11,325 bases of DNA from Candidatus Hydrothermarchaeota archaeon (GTDB lineage Archaea > Hydrothermarchaeota > Hydrothermarchaeia > Hydrothermarchaeales > BMS3B), in assembly GCA_015521945.1 (NCBI GenBank), contig WANG01000145.1, positions 1 through 11,325 on the forward strand, read 5' to 3'. Both the position numbers and the translations under genes were made by a program. Positions 5,861 through 11,325 of this stretch are shown here, piece by piece (the first letter of the stretch is position 1; every line of letters begins with the position of its first letter). The notes beneath the pieces are model-generated. The model was not told the DNA's origin, did not search any database, and saw only the letters and a list, made by a program, of their open reading frames with translations.

Positions 5861-6901
5861 ATGAAGGTTGGAATCGCTGGCTACGGCGCTTACATTCCCA
5901 GGTTCAGGATACGGGTGGAGGACATAGCAAGGGTGTGGGGTGCAGACGCCAGGACCATAAGCTCATCCCTCAGGATATCCGAGAAGGCTGTACCCGCCAT
6001 GGACGAGGATACCGCCACCATAGCGGTGGAGGCGGCGAGGTACGCGATAAGGCGGGCTGGCATAGGGGGCGAGAGGGTGGGTGCGGTGTACGTGGGCTCG
6101 GAGAGCCACCCCTACGCCGTAAAGCCAACCGCCACCATAGTGGCTGAAGCCATAGGCGCAACCCCCGAGCTGACCGCCGCCGACTACGAGTTCGCCTGCA
6201 AGGCTGGCACGGCAGCGGTGCAGACCTGCATGGGGCTGGTGGGCACTGGCATGGTTGAGTACGCCCTCGCCATAGGTGCAGACACCGCCCAGGGTGCTCC
6301 CGGGGATGCCCTTGAGTACACCGCCGCCGCTGGAGGGGCTGCCTTTGTAATCGCCTCTGAGAACCTGCTCGCCAGGGTGGAGGGCACCTACTCCTACACC
6401 ACCGACACCCCGGACTTCTGGCGCAGGGAGGGGCAGGCGTACCCCAGGCACGGAGGGAGGTTCACGGGAATGCCGGCGTACTTCAAGCACGTGTGCGGTG
6501 CTGCAGAGGGGCTGATGCGCAGCCTCGGGCTTGAGCCTGAGGACTTCACCTACGCGGTCTTCCACCAGCCCAACGGCAAGTTCCCGAGGGTGGCTGCCAG
6601 GAGGCTGGGGTTCACCGAGGAGCAGGTTGAGCCGGGCATAATTGTGGACAGGGTGGGCAACACCTACTCAGGCTCCTCCCTGCTGGGGCTGGCGAAGGTG
6701 CTGGACGTAGCCCAGCCGGGGGACAGGGTACTGGTGGCGTCCTTCGGCTCAGGTGCGGGCAGCGATGCCCTGAGCATAGTGGTTGAGAGCCCGATTGAGG
6801 AGCGGCGCCAGCTTGCGCCCAGCGTGGAGGAGCTGATTGCCAGAAAGCGGTACATAGGCTATGCCGAGTACGCAAAGCTCAGAAGGAAGATAAAGGTGTG
6901 A
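5861..6901 (+). CDS. Hydroxymethylglutaryl-CoA synthase, archaeal type
   Basis: This 346-residue thiolase-superfamily enzyme condenses acetyl-CoA with acetoacetyl-CoA to HMG-CoA, the entry to the mevalonate pathway for isoprenoid ether lipids. It matches the archaeal family once called UPF0219, beginning MKVGIAGYGAYIPRFRI. Active-site residues visible are E81 in VGSESHPYAVKPT, the nucleophile C113 in EFACKAGT, and H235 in VFHQPNGKFP. The C-terminal GNTYSGSSLLGL (266-277) and ASFGSGAGSDA (293-303) are also typical. Length is normal for the archaeal form and shorter than the eukaryotic enzyme. The next gene, thiolase, starts 4 bases after its TGA. Known archaeal structures show HMG-CoA synthase and thiolase held in one complex by the DUF35 protein, passing acetoacetyl-CoA directly, and the same three genes lie here in order. 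Confidence 0.95.
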   Translation: MKVGIAGYGAYIPRFRIRVEDIARVWGADARTISSSLRISEKAVPAMDEDTATIAVEAARYAIRRAGIGGERVGAVYVGSESHPYAVKPTATIVAEAIGATPELTAADYEFACKAGTAAVQTCMGLVGTGMVEYALAIGADTAQGAPGDALEYTAAAGGAAFVIASENLLARVEGTYSYTTDTPDFWRREGQAYPRHGGRFTGMPAYFKHVCGAAEGLMRSLGLEPEDFTYAVFHQPNGKFPRVAARRLGFTEEQVEPGIIVDRVGNTYSGSSLLGLAKVLDVAQPGDRVLVASFGSGAGSDALSIVVESPIEERRQLAPSVEELIARKRYIGYAEYAKLRRKIKV

Positions 6902-6905
6902 GGCT

Positions 6906-8060
6906 ATGAAGCGGGTAGCGGTCATTGGTGTGGGGCTGACGAAGTTCGGGGAGCTCTGGGATGTGAGCTTCTCCCAGCTCTTCGTTGAGGCCGGTACGGC
7001 GGCGATAAACGACGCCGGAATAGACGGCTCGGATGTTGATGCGCTGTACGTGGGCAACATGTCGGGGGGGAGGTTCATTGACCAGGAGCACATCTCCTGC
7101 CTCATCGCCGACTACGCAGGGCTGACCCCGATTCCAGCCACCAGGGTTGAGGCTGCCTGCGCCTCCGGTGGGCTGGCGGTCCGCCAGGGGGTCATGGCGA
7201 TTCTCTCGGGGATGCACGAGGTGGTGGTGGTGGGCGGGGTGGAGAAGATGACGGACCTGAGCACTGAGCGCACCACCCAGACCCTCGCCACCGCCAGTGA
7301 CAGCGAGTGGGAGGCTTTCATGGGGATGACCTTCCCGGGGTTGTACGCGATGATGGCGAGGAGGCACATGCACGAGTACGGCACCACCAGGGAGCAGCTC
7401 GCCATGGTGGCGGTGAAGAACCACGAGAATGCGCTGCACAACCCCTACGCCCAGTTCCACTCAAGGATAACGGTGGAGCAGGTTCTGGCGTCTCCGCTGG
7501 TGGCTGACCCGCTTCGGCTCCTGGACTGCTCCCCGATAACCGACGGTGCCGCCTGCGTGGTGCTCACCAGCGAGGAGCGTGCAAGGGAGTTCACCGACTC
7601 ACCCGTGTACATCACGGGCAGCGGGCAGGCTTCAAGCACCATAGCCCTGCACAGCAGGGAGAGGGTGAGCTTCGTGGATGCCACCTACAATGCGGGAAGG
7701 GAGGCGTACGCGAGGGCTGGGCGCGAGCCGGGGGATGTGCAGGTGGCGGAGGTTCACGATGCCTTCACCATAGGTGAGATTCTCGCCATAGAGGCTCTGG
7801 GCCTGGTTGAGGTGGGTGCGGGAGGCAGAGCCACCGAGGAGGGTGAGACCTCCATCGGGGGGCGAATACCGGTGAACACCTCGGGCGGACTTAAGGCGAA
7901 GGGGCACCCTGTAGGAGCCACGGGTGTTGCCCAGGTGGTGGAGGTGGTGCTGCAGCTCAGGGGTGAGGCTGGAGGCAGGCAGGTGGATGCCGAGGTGGGG
8001 CTGACCCACAACGTGGGCGGCAGCGGGGGCACCGCTGTCGTGCACATCCTGGAGAGGTGA
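6906..8060 (+). CDS. Acetyl-CoA C-acetyltransferase (archaeal SCP2-type thiolase)
   Basis: This 384-residue thiolase condenses two acetyl-CoA to acetoacetyl-CoA, an unfavourable reaction pulled forward by HMG-CoA synthase. The acyl-carrying C85 sits in VEAACASGGLAVRQG. H284 is in EVHDAFTIGEI, and H334 is in GLKAKGHPVGATG. The second cysteine of classic thiolases is replaced by the HNVGGSGGTAVVHIL ending (368-382), as in archaeal and SCP2-like members. It starts 4 bases after the HMG-CoA synthase stop, with GTGTGAGG as a ribosome site. A TGATG at its own end lets ribosomes pass to the DUF35 gene. A generic acyl-CoA role can be considered from sequence alone, but the operon makes the mevalonate role by far the likeliest. 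Confidence 0.93.
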   Translation: MKRVAVIGVGLTKFGELWDVSFSQLFVEAGTAAINDAGIDGSDVDALYVGNMSGGRFIDQEHISCLIADYAGLTPIPATRVEAACASGGLAVRQGVMAILSGMHEVVVVGGVEKMTDLSTERTTQTLATASDSEWEAFMGMTFPGLYAMMARRHMHEYGTTREQLAMVAVKNHENALHNPYAQFHSRITVEQVLASPLVADPLRLLDCSPITDGAACVVLTSEERAREFTDSPVYITGSGQASSTIALHSRERVSFVDATYNAGREAYARAGREPGDVQVAEVHDAFTIGEILAIEALGLVEVGAGGRATEEGETSIGGRIPVNTSGGLKAKGHPVGATGVAQVVEVVLQLRGEAGGRQVDAEVGLTHNVGGSGGTAVVHILER

Positions 8061-8061
8061 T
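8054..8061 (+). promoter_or_regulatory. Shine-Dalgarno for the DUF35 gene
   Basis: GAGGTGAT lies across the thiolase stop. Four starts compete: GTG 8057, ATG 8060, ATG 8066 and ATG 8069. Taking GAGGTG (8054-8059) as the core, only 8066 (6 bases away) and 8069 (9 bases away) have a workable spacing, so the two earlier starts are disfavoured. Confidence 0.55.
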
Positions 8062-8065
8062 GGGA

Positions 8066-8485
8066 ATGATGAGCGTGCCCAGGTTCTGGAGGAACACCAA
8101 GGCGAGGTACCTGATGGTGGGCAGGCGGTGCAGGCGGTGCGGGCAGGTGTACTTCCCGCCACGCAACCTGTGCAGGCGGTGCAGGCGCAGGGGGGAGCTT
8201 GAGGAAGTGAGGCTCTCGGGCAGGGGGGAGGTTTACAGCTTCACCGTCATCCGCACTCCTCCGGTGGGGTTTGAGCGCTCCGCGCCCTACGTGATGGCGC
8301 TGGTGAAGCTTGAGGAGGGTCCCATGGTTACGGCGCAGCTTGCAGACGTTGAGCCGGAGAGAGTGAGGATAGGCATGAGGGTGAGGAGCGTGTTCCGCAA
8401 GATTCAGGAGGATGGTGAGGCAGGGCTTATATACTACGGGTTCAAGTTTGTGCCGGTGGATGAGGATGACGTGCAAGGCGAGTGA
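8066..8485 (+). CDS. DUF35 zinc-ribbon/OB-fold scaffold of the HMG-CoA synthase-thiolase complex
   Basis: This is 139 residues from ATG 8066; starts at 8069, 8060 or 8057 are possible. An N-terminal helix (PRFWRNTKARYLM) leads into a rubredoxin-like zinc ribbon, C22-R-R-C25 and C36-R-R-C39, with the family motif GQVYFPPRNLC between. Residues about 46-115 form the OB-fold (SGRGEVYSFTVIRTPPVGFE, then YVMALVKLEEGPMVTAQL). In archaea this protein bridges thiolase and HMG-CoA synthase and shares a CoA-binding surface, so it is a structural and channelling subunit rather than an enzyme. The ribbon is unusually arginine-rich, and the two knuckles are coded by nearly the same 16 bases. Its end overlaps the next small gene by 20 bases. 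Confidence 0.9.
   Translation: MMSVPRFWRNTKARYLMVGRRCRRCGQVYFPPRNLCRRCRRRGELEEVRLSGRGEVYSFTVIRTPPVGFERSAPYVMALVKLEEGPMVTAQLADVEPERVRIGMRVRSVFRKIQEDGEAGLIYYGFKFVPVDEDDVQGE
8121..8187 (+). repeat. 16-base repeat coding the two CRRC zinc knuckles of DUF35
   Basis: GCAGGCGGTGCAGGCG occurs at 8121-8136 and again at 8172-8187, exactly 51 bases (17 codons) apart and in frame. Each copy codes most of a C-R-R-C knuckle. The first copy is itself extended as two units of GCAGGCGGT. This may be local duplication, or codon convergence on the same four residues. Confidence 0.6.
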
Positions 8486-8636
8486 TTCCGAGTACAGGGA
8501 GGTCAACTGCCAGCGGGAGCGGGACTCCTGCAGGATGTGCTGCATATTCCACGTGTGCGAGCACAACTGGGAGACCAGGGAGGTGTGGCGCACCTGTCAG
8601 CACTTCCTGGCGGGCACCTGCATGTACAGGGGTTAG
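8466..8636 (+). CDS. 56-aa protein with eight cysteines, unknown; HMG-CoA operon member
   Basis: I do not recognise this protein. ATG 8466 follows GGTG (8455-8458) by seven bases and lies inside the DUF35 3' end; the TAG is at 8634-8636. Cysteines are at 3, 15, 22, 25, 26, 31, 44 and 52, with H29, H33 and H46 among them. The middle reads CRMCCIFHVCEHNW (22-35), and the protein ends FLAGTCMYRG. There is no signal peptide or membrane helix, so a cytoplasmic metal-binding (zinc or Fe-S) protein is most likely. Overlap with DUF35 and a one-base gap to the next gene indicate translation from the HMG-CoA operon. The competing frame over the same bases, open from GTG 8482 into the next gene, gives a Ser/Thr/Gly/Ala/Pro-rich stretch typical of a shadow frame. 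That favours this reading. Confidence 0.65.
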   Translation: MTCKASDSEYREVNCQRERDSCRMCCIFHVCEHNWETREVWRTCQHFLAGTCMYRG

Positions 8637-8637
8637 A

Positions 8638-9390
8638 ATGATTACCGCGGAGCTGATGATAGAGGCTCAGAGCAACAGCGCCCAGGTGGCTGAGGGTGAG
8701 CTCAGAAAGCTGGTGCGCAGGCTGAGCTCCGAGAGGGGGGTGAGGGTGGTGAGGGAGGAGTACGCGGAGCCCGAGCTGCAGGAGGGGCTGTACTCCTGCA
8801 TGGTTGAGCTGGTGGCGGAGTTTGAGTCCCTGAGGGAGTACCTGATGTGCTCCATGAGGTACGCCCCCTCGGTGATATACCTCAGGGCACCCGACGGGCT
8901 GAGCCTGAGCGCCAAGGAGCTGCTGGAGGTGCTGGGGGAGATTATAAGCCACCTGCGCAGGGTTTATGCCGCCTACAACCTGCGCTTCAAGCCCTCGGAG
9001 GAGTACGAGCCCCAGGTGGGGCTTGAGGAGTACGAGGCTGAGGAGCTGCTGGAGGAGGGGGCGATTCACGTCAAGCTCGTGGCGGAGGTGAGAGGGAGGA
9101 GCGGGGAGGAGGCGATGAACGCCTTTCTGAGCGATGTCGCCGAGGAGGCGGCGGTGAGCAGGGCGAAGTGGGAGCCCTCCCCGGATGGCGGAGGCAGGTA
9201 CCTGGTGGGGGTGGATGCCTACGTGAACGATGCCTGCTCCCTGCTGAGCATGTGCATAAGGTACGTGCCCATCATCGTCCAGATAGTTGAGCCGGAGGTT
9301 ATACGAGTGTCCATGGCGGAGCTGCAGGACATGGGGGTTGAGCTCGCGGGTCTTGCCCTTGATTCGGCGCACATGCTGATGCAGGGCTAA
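8638..9390 (+). CDS. 250-aa archaeal protein with internal tandem duplication, unknown function
   Basis: I do not recognise a named family. ATG 8638 comes one base after the previous stop, behind AGGGGT. The frame is open upstream to 8482, but that extension is low-complexity and lies over the Cys-rich gene. The protein is soluble, acidic and built of two similar halves, about residues 1-113 and 142-248, joined by a Glu-rich linker (119-141). Each half has an opening strand, a long helix, a Glu/Pro segment, then MC followed by a short RYxP motif (MCSMRYAP at 70-77, MCIRYVP at 205-211). Next come hydrophobic strands, a proline, and a closing helix that begins S..EL (S91-AKEL, S225-MAEL). The pattern suggests a two-domain pseudodimer, perhaps ligand-binding. 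Its place as the last gene of the HMG-CoA operon is the only functional hint. It ends tail-to-tail with cofH, with overlapping stop codons. Confidence 0.8.
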   Translation: MITAELMIEAQSNSAQVAEGELRKLVRRLSSERGVRVVREEYAEPELQEGLYSCMVELVAEFESLREYLMCSMRYAPSVIYLRAPDGLSLSAKELLEVLGEIISHLRRVYAAYNLRFKPSEEYEPQVGLEEYEAEELLEEGAIHVKLVAEVRGRSGEEAMNAFLSDVAEEAAVSRAKWEPSPDGGGRYLVGVDAYVNDACSLLSMCIRYVPIIVQIVEPEVIRVSMAELQDMGVELAGLALDSAHMLMQG

Positions 9391-10505
9391 AGCAGGTTGT
9401 AGAGGGTGTCCCTCCTGCGGGGCTCAAACCCTGCCTCGGTGATGAGGCGCCGCATCTCCTGCTCGGTGAGCATCTCCCCCCTCGCTCCGGCGCTTCTTGA
9501 GATGCGCTCCTCCATGAGCGTGCCCCCGAAGTCGTTGGCGCCGAAGCACAGCATGAGCTGCGCGAGCTTCCTGCCGAGCTTTACCCAGCTGACCTGGATG
9601 TTGCGGAAGTTGTCCAAGTACAGCCTGGAGATGGCGTAAACCAAGAAGTCCTCAACACCGCTCGCCCCAGCTCTTGCCCTGCCGGAGCGGTAGATGGGGG
9701 CGTTGGCGTGCACGAAGGAGAGGGGCACGAACTCGGTGAAGCCCCCTGTGGTGTCCTGAATCCCGCGCAGGATGCGGAGGTGCTCCACTATGTGCTCGGG
9801 AGCCTCAAGGTGCCCGTAGAGCATGGTTGCGGTTGTTGGTATTCCCAGGCGGTGCGCCTGGGTAACTATCTCCACCCACTCGGCGGTTGTGAGCTTCCCG
9901 GGACAGAGCTCCCGCCTGAGCTCGTCCACCAGTATCTCGGCAGCGGTGCCGGGGATGGAGCCGAGCCCCGCCTCCTTGAGGGTGAGCAGCACCTCCTTTA
10001 TGCCGATGCCGCTCTTCTCAGCCGCGTACTTCACCTCCATGGGGGAGAAGGCGTGGATGTGCACGTCTGCAGCCTGCTTGACAGCCTTCAGGATGCTGAC
10101 GTAGGTGTCAACCCCGGCTTCGGGGTGAAGTCCGCCCTGGATGCACACCTCCGTGGCACCCCTTGCGGCAGCCTCTCTGGCGAGCTCTGCCACCTTCTCG
10201 GGGGGGAGCAGGTAGGCATCCTCGCTCCCGGGAGACCTGCGGAAGGCGCAGAAGCCGCAGTTTGAGGTGCACACGTTGGTGTAGTTTATGTTCCTGTTGA
10301 CCACGTAGGTTACGTAGCTTCCAGCGAGCCTCTCGCGCACCGCATGGGCGGCTCCTCCCAGAGCCGGTATCGCAGCACCGCGGCAGCGGAAGAGGCGGAG
10401 CGCCTCCTCGTCCCTCATCCTGCGCCCCGCAAGAACCCTCTCCAGGATTTCCCCTGCGTCGCCTGCTGCAGAAGTCAGCTCAAGCACGCGCTCTGGCAAA
10501 TCCAT
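9387..10505 (-). CDS. cofH: FO synthase subunit 2, radical SAM (CofH)
   Basis: From ATG 10505 this is 372 residues, near the usual CofH length. A TTG at 10538 would add 11 residues, and neither start has a good ribosome site. The radical SAM cluster motif is C79-T-S-N-C83-G-F-C86, after YVVNRNINYTNV. The family segments CIQGGLHPEAG, HAFSPMEV, GSIPGTAAEIL, TTATMLYGHLE and FGANDFGGTLMEE all follow in order. CofH joins tyrosine-derived 4-hydroxybenzyl to 5-amino-6-ribitylaminouracil; CofG then closes the ring to FO, the chromophore of coenzyme F420. The gene overlaps the end of cofG by 26 bases, so the two are translated together. F420 is the hydride carrier of methanogens and related archaea. 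The C-terminal stop overlaps the stop of the operon on the other strand. Confidence 0.95.
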   Translation of the reverse strand: MDLPERVLELTSAAGDAGEILERVLAGRRMRDEEALRLFRCRGAAIPALGGAAHAVRERLAGSYVTYVVNRNINYTNVCTSNCGFCAFRRSPGSEDAYLLPPEKVAELAREAAARGATEVCIQGGLHPEAGVDTYVSILKAVKQAADVHIHAFSPMEVKYAAEKSGIGIKEVLLTLKEAGLGSIPGTAAEILVDELRRELCPGKLTTAEWVEIVTQAHRLGIPTTATMLYGHLEAPEHIVEHLRILRGIQDTTGGFTEFVPLSFVHANAPIYRSGRARAGASGVEDFLVYAISRLYLDNFRNIQVSWVKLGRKLAQLMLCFGANDFGGTLMEERISRSAGARGEMLTEQEMRRLITEAGFEPRRRDTLYNLL

Positions 10506-11325
10506 GCTGTGTGGCGTAGCGCTGAATAACCTCGCCAACTCTTTCTGAATACCAGCCGCGCCTCACGTACTCGGGATATATGGGGAGGCGGAGCACCGCC
10601 TTCAGCCCGAGAGCTTCTACCCTGGCAATCAGCGCCTCCTCCTCCGGCCAGGGTGCCTCGGGGTTTATGTGGTCCCTGGTGAGGGGTGAGATTCCCCCCA
10701 GGTCATTGGCACCGTGCCTGAGGAAGAGCTCGTACTCCGGGTTCAGGTTGGGGGGAACCTGGATCCCCTCCGAGGGGAAGAGCACGGAGGCGGCATGCAC
10801 GGTGCGGAGCATGAGCTCCAGCGGGGGCTCGGGGTGGTGCTGCATGGGTGTGCCCGGCTTTGGCTTGAAGTTCTGGATTATGAGCTCCTGAAGGTGCCCG
10901 TACCTGTCCTGGAGCTTCCTGAGGGCGAGCAGGGAGCGGGCTATCTCCTCCAGGGTCTCGCCTATGCCTATGAGCAGACCCGTGGTGAAGGGTATCCTGA
11001 GCCTGCCGGCGTCCCTTATGAGCCTCAGCCTGTGCCTCGGGCTCTTCCCGGGGCTGTGCTCGTGGGGCATGCCGGGCTCGCACAGGCGCCTGCTGGCGCT
11101 CTCAAGCATGAGCCCCATGCTGGCGTTGACCTCACCCAGCGCCTTAAGCTCCGAGTAGCTCACCACTCCAGCGTTGGTGTGGGGCAGGAGGTTGTGCTCA
11201 AGGGCGAGGTGGCACAGGTGGTAGAGGTACTCGGTGGTGCTGGCGTACCCCATGCGGGAGAGAGCGGTGTCTATCTCGGGCACCTCCTCCGGCCTCTCCC
11301 CCAGGGTGAAGAGCGCCTCTATGCA
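10480..11325 (-). CDS. cofG: FO synthase subunit 1 (CofG), C-terminal 281 residues
   Basis: The frame runs unbroken from the window edge (11325) to a TGA at 10482-10480. The N-terminal part with the radical SAM CxxxCxxC is outside the window. Visible family landmarks, numbering from the edge, are EALFTLGERPEE (residues 3-14), LLPHTNAGVVS, EPGMPHEHSPGKSPRHRL, IPFTTGLLIGIGETLEE, QNFKPKPGTPM, and the HGANDLGGISPLTRDHINPE stretch near the C-terminus. CofG performs the second half of FO formation, acting on the CofH product. Against known CofG proteins roughly 50-100 residues are missing. Order on the minus strand is cofG then cofH, with overlap. No frameshift or lost motif is seen in the portion present. 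Confidence 0.95.
   Translation of the reverse strand, partial: CIEALFTLGERPEEVPEIDTALSRMGYASTTEYLYHLCHLALEHNLLPHTNAGVVSYSELKALGEVNASMGLMLESASRRLCEPGMPHEHSPGKSPRHRLRLIRDAGRLRIPFTTGLLIGIGETLEEIARSLLALRKLQDRYGHLQELIIQNFKPKPGTPMQHHPEPPLELMLRTVHAASVLFPSEGIQVPPNLNPEYELFLRHGANDLGGISPLTRDHINPEAPWPEEEALIARVEALGLKAVLRLPIYPEYVRRGWYSERVGEVIQRYATQHGFARARA

Noticed and set aside
7754..8593. 279-codon minus-strand frame opposite thiolase and DUF35
   Set aside because: Low-complexity His/Pro/Ser-rich translation overlying catalytic motifs of thiolase on the other strand.
8482..8637. N-terminal extension of the 250-aa protein from GTG 8482
   Set aside because: The extra residues are Ser/Thr/Gly/Ala/Pro-rich and structureless, and the same bases code for the Cys-rich protein. 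ATG 8638 has a ribosome-like AGGGGT and starts directly on the first repeat domain.
8736..8760. GAGGG/TGAGGG-rich run that looks like a small tandem repeat
   Set aside because: It is explained by Glu, Arg, Val and Gly codons in the coding sequence; the units are irregular and not longer than chance in this composition.
8503..9372. 289-codon minus-strand open frame opposite the 250-aa gene
   Set aside because: Dominated by His, Leu, Gln and Pro without family motifs; it is an antisense shadow of the duplicated-domain gene.

Overview
The window reads as chromosomal DNA from a GC-rich (about 60% by eye), probably thermophilic, euryarchaeon of the methanogen/Archaeoglobus/Methanomicrobia type. 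The evidence is TATA/BRE-like promoters with some apparently leaderless genes, heavy use of AGG for arginine, an archaeal-type phosphopantetheine adenylyltransferase, the archaeal HMG-CoA synthase/thiolase/DUF35 gene trio, and the two F420 deazaflavin genes cofG and cofH. A CcmF-type heme lyase implies that the organism makes c-type cytochromes. No genus can be fixed from this sequence alone. No tRNA, rRNA, CRISPR array or transposon was seen. Gene density is very high, and the longest stretches without a gene are about 100 bases.

Layout. (1) 1-527, plus strand: the C-terminal end of a radical SAM/SPASM protein of the heme-pathway (AhbC/AhbD/NirJ-like) type, then a 38-residue cysteine-rich microprotein. 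(2) 517-3254, minus strand: a membrane-anchored thioredoxin translationally coupled (ATGA) to a long CcmF with an extra OB-like segment in its extracytoplasmic region. Regions 1 and 2 together look like a heme/cytochrome c maturation neighbourhood. (3) 3351-5030, minus strand: coaD, a YjjX/DUF84 nucleotide-sanitising phosphatase, and a UPF0173 metallo-beta-lactamase-fold hydrolase.

(4) 5145-9390, plus strand: an operon divergent from coaD. It holds an HTH regulator, HMG-CoA synthase, acetyl-CoA C-acetyltransferase and a DUF35 zinc-ribbon/OB protein, followed by two genes I do not recognise: a 56-residue protein with eight cysteines and a 250-residue protein that is an internal tandem duplication. 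The first enzymes convert acetyl-CoA to HMG-CoA, the entry to the mevalonate route for archaeal lipids. coaD (CoA synthesis) and this CoA-consuming operon share one 114-base promoter region. (5) 9387-11325, minus strand: cofH and the C-terminal 281 residues of cofG, which together make FO, the F420 chromophore. cofH converges on the operon with stop codons that overlap.

The most promising unexplained items are the two uncharacterised genes at the end of the HMG-CoA operon, the OB-like insert in CcmF, and the 38-residue Cys-rich ORF. Everything else is recognisable, mostly housekeeping, archaeal biology.
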